In this document: positions 35,234 through 47,310 of the stretch, one piece after another
How positions within the stretch are numbered: the stretch's first letter is position 1
How the letters are laid out: every line of letters starts with the position of its first letter
Source: Dioszegia crocea
Taxonomy: Eukaryota; Basidiomycota; Tremellomycetes; Tremellales; Bulleribasidiaceae
NCBI GenBank assembly: GCA_001600615.1
Contig: BCKK01000002.1
Coordinates: 2,448,809 to 2,512,808, forward strand
Length of the DNA: 64,000 nt
Reading direction: 5' to 3'
Notes under the pieces: generated by a model
Told to the model about the DNA's origin: nothing
Database searches by the model: none
Seen by the model: the letters and a program-made list of their open reading frames with translations, nothing else
Program-made: the position numbers and the translations under genes

Positions 35234-37867
35234 TCACTCCATCGGCTCCGGCGACGAATCAAGCAGGGTGTAGATATCCCTTGATCCAGGCGGAGCCCAC
35301 GCTTTCGATAGGCCCGAGATGGGAGCAGATACGGGGTTTCCGCCAAGACCAGTGACTGGGTGAGCATCTGCGCCCGATATGGCCGCTGCTGCTGCTGGCT
35401 TGAGTATGGCCTGTGTAGCATTTGTTGAGGGAGGTTTTCGCGCGACAGGCCTGTCCAGCGGGGTATTGTTCGGAGCGATGATGGGTTGGAGTATCGATAA
35501 CCCTGGTTGGACATCTGGCTTTTTGGGCTTGGGAGGTGCAGGAGGGCCTCGAAGTCGCTTCACCTCTTGAGTGTAGTACTCCTTCAAGGCTGCCTCGACA
35601 TCACCACACGCTGACGTGATGAGGCTCAGTAGGTCCGCTGCTATCAGCGCTGACTTTGTCCAGGACTTACGCTTCCATGCGCTCGGGGCAGAATACGCCG
35701 CTAGACCTTTAAATCTCCCTTTCAGCGCCGCTGCAATTTGCGTCGGAGCGTGTCGGCCCTCGACCAACTTGCCAACTTCGCATAGCCAATTTTGAGTTTC
35801 GGGGTCGCAAAGATCAGGGTACAACCTTCCGGCGATATCTAAATTAGCCAAGTCGTACAGTGGACATACCTGAGATATCGCACTTGGCCTCTTGGCCTCC
35901 GTTCCCAGCTCGTTTAATCTGCGGAATCTGAATGGACGCGGAGCCTGATAATCAGACAATGACGCAGTCACGCCATCTTCCGTCCAGATTGTCTCGCCCT
36001 CAAATGAACAATGGACCAAATCGGCCACATCGCCATAGATGTGAATTTGCCACGTATCCGTCTTTTCAAATGCGATCGCTCTGCAATCAGTTAGGCCTGA
36101 CTGATACTCACCTAATCTTGAGAAATGTCGCCTGTGTCTCGGCAATCACTTCCAGATCCGCACGAAGGGCAAAAGGTAACTCCGCCGCTTTTTTTGAGCC
36201 GCACGATATCGCCCACCCATATCCGCTCGCCACCAAGCCATAGACCCTGGTGGAAGTTCTTCCTATCTTCTTCCCAAAGATGTCGGTCCGCGTCAGACAA
36301 GATGGTCTCGGGAAGAATTTTGATAGCGTCAGACATTGACCAGCTCTGCGCTATTTGCTAAAGTCGCAAAGCTCGCTGTAAGACTTACTGCTCCCGTTCT
36401 CATCGCTACTGATAACCGATAGAAGGTGTCCTTTTGCATCTCGTCAAACGAAATCCTTCGCCCCCAACGAGACGTCCATCCTTCCTCATCATGCCCAGAA
36501 TCTTTCGCTGTCCCTTCATTCATCACCCTGGTCCCTTCTTTCGCAATAGCCTCCCAGCCAGGTTTGCCACCTAGCAACTCCTCTCCCAGAGCCCAAGGCA
36601 AGAGATCCTTCGTGTCCTTTATCCACTCTTCTTTAGGATGGAACATGCCCAGAGGTCGCAAATGGTACGCCCAGCAATGCGATACGCTATCGCCCGGCAG
36701 AGAAAGCACCGGTGGTGCAATAATGACCCGCAGCCGGATATCCGAAATCAACACTGGCCAGTGAGTGATTGCTGGTGGTGAATCGGTCGAATCGATAGTT
36801 TCTATCCGCGCCCAAACGAGTTCGCCGCGTCGGAATCTCCGTCGAGACTGAAGATCAAATGATCGCTCGTGCACCACGGCAGTGAGCCCGATGTCTTCGG
36901 GAGAGGTCGTTGTTTCCTCTACCGACTCTGTGGACTGGCGACGACGTTTCGCCGGTCTAATCTCGCCCTTGCCGGGTTTGCGCTTTGGTAGATCAGACGT
37001 GCTTCGAGAGGGGGGACGAGATAGCGGCGCAGAATCTTTGGCCAGAGCTCTCGGGAGTGGGGCTTTTGGGGGCAGGGCGTCTTTGACCAGAGCTTTTGGG
37101 TGCCGTGCGGACTCTTTGGCCAAAGCTTTCGGCTGAGGGGCGTCTTTGGGAAGAGCCTTTGCGTGCGGGGCATGTCTGGCTAGAGGTTTGGGGTGTGGTG
37201 CAGTCTCTTTGGCCGGTGGGTTCGGTTGCGGGGGTGCCTCTTGCGCCAAAGCCTTTGCTCGCGGGGCTTACTTGGCCGGAGGCGGGGCGGCCTTGGGAAG
37301 AGCCAGAGCCTTGGGTCTAACGGGTGACCGTGGAACAGTAGGATAAGAGGTGCTAGCGCTAGGTAGAGGCCGGACCGCGTTCGGCGGAGTCTTCATGCAA
37401 TTACACTACCCATCAGCTAGACCAGCAAAGAACTCACCTGAAGATCATGCTGCTCCATTGGTTTGGATGTATCAAACAGCCACGCGGCGTGGACTTTCCA
37501 TTGAGCCGCATTGAATCGATCCTTCCTGCCCTATCGTCAGCGTGCACTTAAGCAGAACGTACATAGAGGTAGTAATGCTCCTTTCTGCCGTCTGGAGGCT
37601 TGGTGACGAATATCCGATACCCTTCTGGTACGGGTATTCGATGTGGCTCAGCATCTACATCAGCCACCACCTTGCGAGAAACATACTTGGACGACGCGGT
37701 AGCCTTAGCACATTCGCAAGATGCTGGCCTGCCGACTCCTCAAACGCGACATAGCGTGGGTCTCCCAGCTCAACGCGCTCATACCACCGGCCTCCAGGTA
37801 GGTCTTTCGGCCAATGAGGCGGCTGCGCATCCGTTCTCGGCCAGACGAGGAGTGGATGAGTGGCCAT
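35234..37867 (-). CDS. Clr2-like transcriptional silencing protein
   Basis: From ATG 37865-37867 an N-terminal domain has LPGGRWYERVELGDPRYVAF, HRIPVPEGYRIFVTKPPDGR, EHYYLYGRKDRFNAAQWKVH and then HDLQCNC. This fits the Clr2 'transcription-silencing' domain (P-x-G-Y, Y-Y-L-Y-G, F, C-x-C). A tract of imperfect PKALAKDAP-type repeats follows, then a basic patch KRKPGKGEIRPAKRRRQS. The second region, RFRRGELVWARI, WPVLISDIR and KDLLPWALGEELL, resembles the Clr2 C-terminal domain. The tail is Pro/Ala-rich, ending LLDSSPEPME. S. pombe Clr2 belongs to the SHREC heterochromatin complex. About 850 residues. An in-frame TAA lies in the repeat tract and needs a 96-nt intron (37176-37271) to be skipped. 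Confidence 0.65.
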
Positions 37868-38030
37868 CCTACTCGTATATCAAGCATGCACCAAGGAAGG
37901 GTGGAGAATTTGTCTGTTGTTGTGACTCTCGACGCGATGCAGTACTATGGGCACGTTACGGAAGCAGAATTTCGGTGGCTTCGGAGATGATTTCAACGAC
38001 GACAATGATCAGTACATCACCCATATAAAG
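37868..38030. promoter_or_regulatory. very short divergent promoter, Clr2-like / uL14m
   Basis: Only 163 bp lie between the chosen start codons, or 79 bp if uL14m begins at ATG 37947. Both promoters must overlap here. Confidence 0.45.
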
Positions 38031-38586
38031 ATGATTGGACTCAAGGGGAAGCTCACAGTCATCGACAACTCCGGGGCGCTTATTGCAGAGTGTATCAATG
38101 TGCTTAAAGTAAAGACAAAGAAGAAATCGACAGGTTTCGCAAGTGTCGGTATGTCCCCTTTGGATTTCGCTATGATCAACTCTAACCATCAGGCGATGAG
38201 ATAGTATGCGTAGTCAACAAAGCTAGACCGGCATTACGAGCCGAATCAATAGGACCTGCAACAGGAAACATCCAAAAAGTTCGGAGAGGAGATATACGGC
38301 GGGCGGTAGTGGTGCGAACGAGAAAATCGGAATTAAGACCAGATGGGAGATATGTCAAGTGAGTACAGACTAAATGAATGCTGATGGCAGCTTTGACGAC
38401 TCGGCGTGCGTGCTGTTAAATCCAAAAGGCGAGATGATTGGTACGCGGGTGAATGGGATCGTATCGAGTGCGCTGAGAGATCTACCGGGAGGAGCGGGTG
38501 GACCAGGAGGTCGGTGGAGTAAAGTTTTGGCTCTGGCTACCAAGGTGAGTCTGCAATGTGATGACGCTGATGATCAGGTTGTCTAG
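38031..38586 (+). CDS. MRPL38: mitochondrial ribosomal protein uL14m
   Basis: Mitochondrial large-subunit protein of the bacterial L14 type. Exons 38031-38148, 38193-38358, 38385-38544 and a 9-nt last exon 38578-38586 (Val-Val-stop). The start [20 protein letters not shown] is the usual first line of uL14; then [30 protein letters not shown], and [20 protein letters not shown] followed by SALRDL. An upstream in-frame ATG at 37947 would add 28 residues rich in Asp that do not look like a presequence, so 38031 is preferred. It lies next to an RsfS-like gene on the other side of the Clr2-like gene; RsfS binds uL14 in bacteria and mitochondria. Confidence 0.9.
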
Positions 38587-39039
38587 GAGAGATCGATCAG
38601 GTCAGGACGGTCGTAGTGTATATGTAACATTTGAGTCATCTTCAAGATCGGAGTTCAGAAGGAGCACCAACCGTTTACTTGCCCCGCCCGTGAGCGCCGA
38701 GCCCGACTCGACCCTTGATCAGATTGCAGCTTCGACTTTACATCGTGGGCTGCTCCATCATCTCCTCGCGCTCGGATATCTATAGCTCGACTCTTACTAC
38801 AGGCTGTAGAATCTGATGCTGTTTCGACAGAAATTATTGCCGTGCTTACTGCCAGTCGTACCGCCAAACTGCCGATCGTAACGCAAATCGACTCTCTAAC
38901 CCCTACATAGACTATACATCCTAAGCAAAGTCCTGTATGTCTACAAATACAAAGCCCCAGGCTCCAGTGGCTTTCACTATTCCTACCTAATCGCAAATAT
39001 AGATTACAGAAGATACATATTCCTATTCCTGCTCGCTCC
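38587..39039. other. intergenic between convergent genes
   Basis: 453 bp of 3' flanking sequence for uL14m and the next minus-strand gene. No feature was recognised. Confidence 0.45.
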
Positions 39040-40176
39040 TCATCTAGCCGCCCTATCCCTCTCTGCATACGCCGGTGGAGGTCTCTGCAACGCCCTTTCC
39101 AGACCCCCATTCCCTCCCAGCATGGGGATGCCGCTAAGCACCTCTGGTGGAGCTCGTCCTGCTTCCTGAAGAGTGTAGGCAGGTAGGGGATCCCGGAACG
39201 GGTTCTCAGACGAGGTGGTGGAGAGGCGGGATTCAGGACGCAGTTGCGAAGAGGGAACGGAGGAGATGGGAGATTGGTCGGCGAAGGGGGACAAGGGGGA
39301 CGCAGAACCGGATCCCGCCGAGTCTGTAAAGGGAGATCGGAGGGTGGATGTGTTTGAATGACCAAGAAGGGCGGTTGTGGGGGTAGATCGCGATGCGGTG
39401 GATTGATAGGTATAGCTAGGGTGGTCAAGCGCGTCCCGGGTGTTGATGGCTAGAGTGCGGATGGTGGCATCTGAGGATGTGGATCGGCTGGATAGAGTTC
39501 GAGCCAGAGTCGACCCGTCCGTCGCCATCATGTCCATCTCGGAGTCGTCTGACCACGCTGAGCTTTCCCTGTTCGCCTCGGACGGCCCCGCCCTGCTAGC
39601 CAGCGCTTGACGCGTCACCAGCGTGCGAGGCGGCAAGGTTGGCGGTTGAACTTCAAACGACCAATCCGCTCCGTTATCCCTCCCTATCTCCCTCATCACC
39701 CTCGCATCCTGCCTCGCCCCCTTGGCCCGCCTGTGCCGCACCCACATCCGCCCGACTATACCCGCCACCACCAGCAGCACACTTGCAACCACCACGCCAA
39801 CGATTATCGTGATTGGCGCACCCCTAGGCTTGTCATCGCTGTTTGATGACTGCGAAACATTGATTGCTAGGGAGGACGAGGGGAAAGAGGATAAGGATGA
39901 GGCAGATGATGAGACTGAGACTGATGATGAGAGCATGCCGGTCCGCCTATAGGACCCGGCGATAGTACCGTTATATCCCGTGACCCAGTCGTCTATCGTC
40001 ACAGAGGAAGGGACAGGGATCGCAGTGGAGATATACGTGGAGCTAGGGGTAGAGAAAGGAGGGGCGGATGAGGATACAACGACAACGGAAGTGATACCGG
40101 TAGGCATGGTGTAGGTTGCTCGGGATGATGCCGGAGTATTGGTTGCGAAGCGACTATCGCTAGTTATTGCGGACAT
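39040..40176 (-). CDS. single-pass membrane protein with Ser/Thr-rich ectodomain and PPxY tail
   Basis: Not a named family. One exon from ATG 40174-40176 gives about 378 residues. The first 130 are rich in Ser/Thr with two N-glycosylation-type sites (NGT, NVS), like a mucin-type ectodomain. One membrane helix follows (PITIIVGVVVASVLLVVAG), then a basic stop-transfer patch WVRHRRAKGAR. The cytosolic tail of about 210 residues is Ser/Thr/Pro-rich and ends near RPPPAYAERDRAAR. PPAY is a PPxY motif for WW-domain proteins such as Rsp5. No cleavable signal peptide is evident, so it may insert by reverse signal anchor or a 5' exon may be missing. The layout recalls Mid2/Axl2-type fungal surface proteins. 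Confidence 0.7.
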   Translation of the reverse strand: MSAITSDSRFATNTPASSRATYTMPTGITSVVVVSSSAPPFSTPSSTYISTAIPVPSSVTIDDWVTGYNGTIAGSYRRTGMLSSSVSVSSSASSLSSFPSSSLAINVSQSSNSDDKPRGAPITIIVGVVVASVLLVVAGIVGRMWVRHRRAKGARQDARVMREIGRDNGADWSFEVQPPTLPPRTLVTRQALASRAGPSEANRESSAWSDDSEMDMMATDGSTLARTLSSRSTSSDATIRTLAINTRDALDHPSYTYQSTASRSTPTTALLGHSNTSTLRSPFTDSAGSGSASPLSPFADQSPISSVPSSQLRPESRLSTTSSENPFRDPLPAYTLQEAGRAPPEVLSGIPMLGGNGGLERALQRPPPAYAERDRAAR

Positions 40177-41769
40177 GTTGGCAAGGGGAAGTAGGCGTCG
40201 AAGGGGTATAGAGATGTTGTTGCGCTTGGGGCTACGCAATAATGACTTGGCGCGTCGGATCGACGTGAGATGTCCGTCCTTTGCGCTGCGAGTTTTGTGT
40301 AAAGGATAGTCTGCTTGGGGGATTATGTGGATGCGTGAAGCGCGCTGCAGTCTCTTGTAGTTCCAGTAGGTGTATTGTAGGTAGATGGCTGTAGATGGAA
40401 CAAGAAGACAAGTTGTGGGGAGTTTTCCGTCAGCAATTCAAAGTTCGGGAGCAGTTCGGAGAATTACATTCTGCCCATTACTGCTTCGGGTGAAAGGTAA
40501 GGTACCGGGGCCGGACGGGGCCGAGCGTTACATGCCGGCAACCCCCTGTTTCATCAAACCGTTATAACGGGACCGTATTGGTGGCTGCTTGGATGAGCCC
40601 TATATAGTACACTCACCAAGATATGATTGGTGGTCTCACGATGGTCGCATCAGCGTCAAATACCTAGCGCAAAACCAATCCCGCAACTAAGTCAGGGACG
40701 GGGACCAAAACTGACTGCCGGCGGCCATCGCCGACATGCAACATCTGAAACGTCAGCACACCTTTGCCACCCACAACACATTCCTCGTCCCCTCGAATCC
40801 TTTTGTTTTAGACACGCGTTGCACTGCTTCTGGTTTTAATAGCCGACAGATACGGCTGGGAAGGCTCTTGCGTGCACCATCAGTCAGGTTACAAGCTGAC
40901 TTCGTTGTGCAGGGCATTCCCGCGATGTAAAACGCCGGGTCTGAGGACAGGACAAATTAAAGCAGGTGTCGTTTGCACTCAGCCGCCATAGCAAGGTAAG
41001 GGAAAGATGGTTTCTTTCCTTCACATTAGAGGATTGTATCTGTCGATACAAGCCGAAAGTGTAGCTTACTACTTAGCTCAGTGAGAAGTGGCAAGTTGAG
41101 AACTAAAATGGCGATTCCCGGGCAACGGGGTGAGCTTCTGTTTGCTTTCCATCGATTGGAATGTCACCGTTGATGTTGATACTGATCATAAAGCAATGGC
41201 ATGCTGGTGTATCATATATCAGATGAGTACTTAGTTGACATAGAAAGGATGCCGATGTGGGATCAAGGACACCGACGTCTCGCTGCGACAGTATTGGTGG
41301 GATATCAGTCATCAAGCATGAGAGAAGTTCACTGCCGGGGTCATCTCTTGTATCTTAGGGCAGGGCTTGCACTCTTCAGTAACGTCATTCTTTCTTGCCG
41401 TGGCACTTTCGCATATGGTCACTGGTGCAGCTGATTCCCTCCAGCCGCGCCTCGATGTGACTGTTGGGTGCCTGGGCCCTGGGGTGGTGCGGCGACCTGA
41501 TTGCGTTTCATCATGGAATCGATGTCTCCCATAGTTAATCGGTATTTGTTAACAAAGATCGGTTACCGGATCCAGCACATCACTTGTATGCGAAGCTCGA
41601 CGTGCTGAACTCTGTCCTCTCCTCTGGTCAATCGCGCTGTGAATGCCCAGCTTGCGACAGGCCGGCCGGACTCACATCAAGCATTATATACATTTACCCC
41701 TGATCATATACGGCCGCCGACGGAGCTCTCCACCCACCCATCCCAAGGCGGAAATTCTTTTCCCAATCC
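40177..41769. other. 1.6-kb gene-poor interval
   Basis: Longest stretch without a supported gene. Open frames are short (60-80 codons), overlap on different strands and lack family motifs. It must contain the promoter of the membrane protein at 39040-40176 and the 3' end of the gene at 41770. No tRNA, repeat array or transposon end was recognised. Confidence 0.5.
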
Positions 41770-42952
41770 TCACGGTTGGCGACGCCGATAGAATGTAGCT
41801 GGCATCTGTGCCTCTTCCTTGTCGCTCATATCGATCGATCCCACAAATTCGTACCCTCCCGTATGCCTCGTGATGATGTTCATAATGACGAGGTGGATGC
41901 AGCGTGCAGAGATGAGGGATGAAGGATTGTGTGATGTCCCTATAGTCAGCACGGTTATGCGCTCACTCACATGGAGTCCCTTTCAGTCTGATCTCCCGAC
42001 AATGCCGCTCTCGCACTCGAGCATCCTTGACTCCGTCCAACCACCATTCGCTTATACCCTTTTCTATCGCCTCGCCAATCTCTGCATCGGCGTCGATTAT
42101 CCATATCCGGTCGGTAGAGTAGAAGGCGACGCAGAAGAACGCTGGGTCCGGGTCGACGACGTCCTGAATGAAGGTCAAAGTGTCCTTCCCAGAATCTGCC
42201 ATCAGCTAAATCACACCCTCCACATACCCTTTGCTGATGTCCTGAACGAAGCCTGCAGCTTGTATCCTTCTTTGGCAAACTCAGTCAGGAGATTGATGAT
42301 GATCCGCTTTGACCTGATAATAAGCTGAGTCAGCAACGAAAACTTACGCTACCCTATCTTCTGAGCGCGGGACCCAGCAATCCCCCTTGAGGAGTATCTG
42401 CCACACACCACTATCACACCCCTTATCCGCATGCTTCTTCATCAATTCCGGTGCGTATTCCACCTCGTTCATCTTGCCCATACCCCTCGGCCACGCCTTG
42501 TGTAGGGTTTCCAGAACAGCTGGACGTATTGACAGTGGCAGTGCAATGAATTGCAGAGTCGAGGTGGAGGATAAGGATACGAGAAAGAAGGGGAACCGAC
42601 TGAGTGCGGAGGAAGGCGGCAGAGGACATTCGCCGAATGAAGACACGGATGTGCCGGGGGTCGTAGCGGGCGTGGTGGAATTCCAACGAGAGTCAGTGTC
42701 GGAACCGTGAGCTGATGACATGGTGTCTTCTCGATTTATCGACAGGCCTGCTAGACGGCTATCTAGAGGAGAGTGTGAGCCTGAACGAGAGGGAGGCTCA
42801 GCATGACGGAGGATGCTGTGTGGGATGGAGCTCGTTGATGAAGTGGAGGGTGTCGGTCGTTCAGAGGATTGCGAAGCCGACGAGGACAGACGTCTCGAGG
42901 TTTCTGCGCTTTTCTGCTTGTCCGACCCGAAGTGGGGCATATGGAGGGGCAT
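41770..42952 (-). CDS. conserved fungal protein with duplicated LKG-W module, function unknown
   Basis: I know the pattern from fungal genomes but not a function. From ATG 42950-42952 a disordered Ser-rich region of about 90 residues is followed by an ordered half with FFLVSLSSTSTLQFIALPLS and LKGDCWVPRSEDRVASKRII. Next come INLLTEFAKEGYKLQASFRT, FFCVAFYSTDRIWIIDADAE and IGEAIEKGISEWWLDGVKDA. Then REIRLKGTPWTS opens a second copy: ARCIHLVIMNIITRHTGGYE and FVGSIDMSDKEEAQMPATFY. Both copies share LKG-x-x-W, a helix, a G-Y-x-(L/F)-x-x-S strand and then charged residues. Four exons joined by short introns give about 350 residues. It is probably soluble. Confidence 0.65.
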
Positions 42953-43461
42953 GTTGCTGATGAGCTAGCTGAGAGTTGTAGATGGAGAGCGGTCCTGAAG
43001 GGAGATCTTACTGGCCAGACTGGCTTGATCATCAATCTTCAAGCAAGGTTCAAAATACCGGCTGAAACATCACGTAATGTTGTTGTTCTCATATGCGACT
43101 TAAGTTTCGACTTATCGTGAGCGGCTGTTGTAGACTGGCAGCACCGCCGAAGCGGTCAGGTTAGGCCTGCAAAGACAAGGAGGGGATTCGGTGGAAGCAC
43201 CAGATCTATTGTGAGAGCCAGCGGTGAAGCCGACTGACGGTCTCAGATATCTCAGATCGTAATGTCTTCCACAGCGTGAAGCTATTCAGGTCCAGGGTGC
43301 ACAGGACTGAGGAGACCCACCGCAAGACACGATACTTGAGACGGCCTCACTATCTCCCCAGCCAGTGTAAGGCGAGACTCATTCACCATGACCATATCTT
43401 CACCCGTCTATGCGTAACACAGGGATCCTTCCAGGCGTCACATTTCTCCCTTCATGCTGAA
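42953..43461. other. intergenic
   Basis: 509 bp between two tandem minus-strand genes, holding the promoter of the LKG-W gene and the 3' end of mL49. Nothing was recognised. Confidence 0.45.
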
Positions 43462-43997
43462 TCAAAATCCCCGTCCTTCTAGCCATTCCTTCACCTGCGG
43501 CACCCATCTCCCCTTCACTTCCAAATGCTGATTTGTCGGACGAACAGTCACAACTGGTGCGGGACGCAAGGGATCTATATGCGTTTGTTGGAAGAGGGCA
43601 TTGAGGTCGGATTGTAATGACTATTTCATCAGTCTCGAGGTGGGCCAAACTAGTCGCGAGACTTACTCCTACGTTACCCTGAATGTATTAGCTCTTCTTC
43701 TGTTAGGCAGTGGTGAGAATGACATACCTCGACATTCCGAACAACCGTTTTCCACATGTTCCCTCTCCTCAGTTTGGAATATACTGGTAATTCTCCACTA
43801 GCCGTACGTGGGATCTTGTACTTCTCTATTGATGACGATGAGGCTGTTGAGGACTCGCCCGATGATGTATTTGATGCTTCGGCCGGTGTGGAAGGGGGCA
43901 GGGAGGCGGAGGATGAGGATGAGGGGATGGACGGTGTGGTGAAAGCTCGGCTGAAAAGGCGGGGCTGCCGGAGCAAGGATCGGGCTGGGAGTGACAT
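43462..43997 (-). CDS. IMG2: mitochondrial ribosomal protein mL49 (Img2)
   Basis: Mitochondrial large-subunit protein. Exons 43997-43728, a 12-nt microexon 43678-43667, and 43620-43462 give about 146 residues. MSLPARSLLRQPRLFSRAFT is a clear presequence. After a Ser-rich linker comes the Img2 domain: YKIPRTASGELPVYSKLRRG, TVVRNVEGNVGSLQSDLNAL, PVVTVRPTNQHLEVKGRWVP and the end VKEWLEGRGF. The I-P-R-T-x-S-G-x-L-P-V-Y and W-L-x-x-x-G-F motifs are typical. The reading GNVG needs the 12-nt exon GGTAACGTAGGA. Confidence 0.9.
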
Positions 43998-44281
43998 TTT
44001 TGGTATGAGCTGGGTATGTCTCTGACAAGGTAAGACTGCAGGGCGAGGGTGAGGTGATGCTTGTACTCCTAGTAGCTAGCTAGGTGAGGCAAAGAGCGCA
44101 GTAACGATCGCGCTCAGCTGATCATCTTGTGCCTCAGAAATTTTGCTTCCGTCCTTCTCTTCTGTAGCCCATATCGCCATGTAGTGATCGCGGATATCTC
44201 CCCAAACTGCATAGATACCAAGAGTAGGCGTGTAGCCCAGGACCCTGCCTATAGTCTACTTGTCTCAGTCCTGCGGCTGTC
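43998..44281. promoter_or_regulatory. mL49 promoter / thiolase 3' region
   Basis: 284 bp between tandem minus-strand genes. No element was assigned. Confidence 0.4.
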
Positions 44282-45668
<1,387 letters not shown>

Positions 45669-45933
45669 GAGAGGAATTGTATCCAACCGTCGTACGAGGT
45701 GGGTCGGTGCGCAAGTGAAATATTTGGGGAATGCGGGGCCACATTTTCCAGGCGCGTCCTTCTTATACCTTTTGAGCCCATGCCAAGGCCGGGTAACCCA
45801 CAGCCGGTCCGGCTAGATTCTATAGCATGCATGAGTGGAGAACAGGATCCCAAATATAGAGCTTGAACATATGTACAGTGCTGAGCATCTTCCGTAGATA
45901 TAGGTAGGTAAATCCCGTGAGAAAGCGGATCGA

Positions 45934-47085
45934 TTAGACTATGCAGATCAGCGCATGGCAACGGCCGGAACATACCGTATTTGCCGAAGAAGGGGATCAA
46001 ACTCTGCGCTAGAGTGTATGAGAAGACCAACTTGGGACCAACGACCAGGATCTATGGTCAGCACAGCCGACTCTTAACTCACCTTCGGTGTCAATCCCTT
46101 GAAGAAACTTCCGACGCCCTCCTGCCTGACCATGTTCTTGATGATTGCCACACCACCCTCCTTGCTCTCAAAGGATGCGTTTTGTATACGTGTCTTGACA
46201 ACGTCGAGGGGAGCGGCAACAGTGATGGAGGCTACGGCACCGGCAATGGATGCGACAAAGTCTAGAGTAAGCACAGCAGGATCAAGGACCTACTCTGACC
46301 CCAGGTAGCTGAAGAGTAGTCTGAGATTTTGAAGAAGTACTCCTTGGCGGCGGCTGAACCACCGAACAACTGATCGTTAGAGATGCAAGGAGGATAGACT
46401 CACGGCGAAAGATCCTGGAGCATTCCTGGCCATGGTCCACCCCCATCCCCGGTACAGACTGGCAATCCCCTCGTCGGTCACAAGCTTGAAGAACCCTCGG
46501 CCACGCAGCGCATCCGGGTTGGTCTGCATCTTGATCTTCAAAACATCAAGGGGAAGGAGAACGACCTCTCCGATACCGGTCAGACTAAAGTCAGCTCGCT
46601 CGAATCTAGGCTCACCTTCCAGCAGCAGCGTGCATCATCATGCCTCCCCATTTGGGTCCAAAGGTCCCTCTCCACCATCCACCACCCTGCTTGTCAATCA
46701 TATCACGGAAGTAGGGCTGTCCACCAAACTTGTACACCCGCTGGGCCACCTTGTAACCGGCGGCATACCCGAGTCCCGGGAATAGTGAGAGGAATTTGGT
46801 GTGGAAAGGCGAGGCAGCGTGTGATTTGAATAGGATGGTCGAGAGATTGGCAGCGGAAGCTTGGCCTCGGTTAGACATGAGCCGCTTGGCGATAGTGTCC
46901 TATCGTCAGATCAGGCCGTATGTGTGACATACGATAGGGTGGAACACCATCAACTCGGCAATACCTGACCGTCAGCCCTTATCTTGATTGTGTGACTTGA
47001 GGCAAGACCAACCTGAAGCTCCACTTCCCAGGATCCTGGCAGTTCCACTCTCCCTCTTTCCTCCGGTGGCCATGGGTGGGGACAT
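45934..47085 (-). CDS. GGC1: mitochondrial GTP/GDP carrier
   Basis: Inner-membrane carrier that brings GTP into mitochondria in exchange for GDP. From ATG 47083-47085: MSPPMATGGKRESGTARILG, then IAELMVFHPIDTIAKRLMSN (first carrier signature P-x-D), LFPGLGYAAGYKVAQRVYKF, GIGEVVLLPLDVLKIKMQTN (second signature), LYRGWGWTMARNAPGSFALF, VAAPLDVVKTRIQNASFESK (third) and GPKLVFSYTLAQSLIPFFGK. These strings fit yeast Ggc1/Yhm1 closely. The last codons come after an intron: KYV and TAA at 45934-45936. At least seven introns. It is divergent from ATP17 with 225 bp between starts. Confidence 0.95.
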
Positions 47086-47310
47086 TGTATAGAGATTTGC
47101 TTGAGGATGTCGGTATTGATTGAGCGATAGATAGCGAGGAAAAGTTGAAGATTCCCCATATCTTTGGCCCGTGCCTGAGACTCGGCCCAGAAGGCTAGCG
47201 CACGGGTCTCGGTTCCGGCGGAATCAAATCACTCGCCACGTTTGATAGGCCGGAAATTCCCGCTCTACCTCATTGCACACTATACATCTTAAAAGCATCT
47301 ATACAGCAGC
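47086..47310. promoter_or_regulatory. shared divergent promoter, GGC1 / ATP17
   Basis: A spacer of 225 bp between two genes for mitochondrial inner-membrane proteins, transcribed away from each other. Co-expression is plausible but inferred. Confidence 0.45.

Noticed and set aside
37096..37346. Plus-strand Gly/Ala-rich open frames opposite the Clr2-like repeats
   Set aside because: They are the complement of the Lys/Pro/Ala repeat codons and have no independent support.
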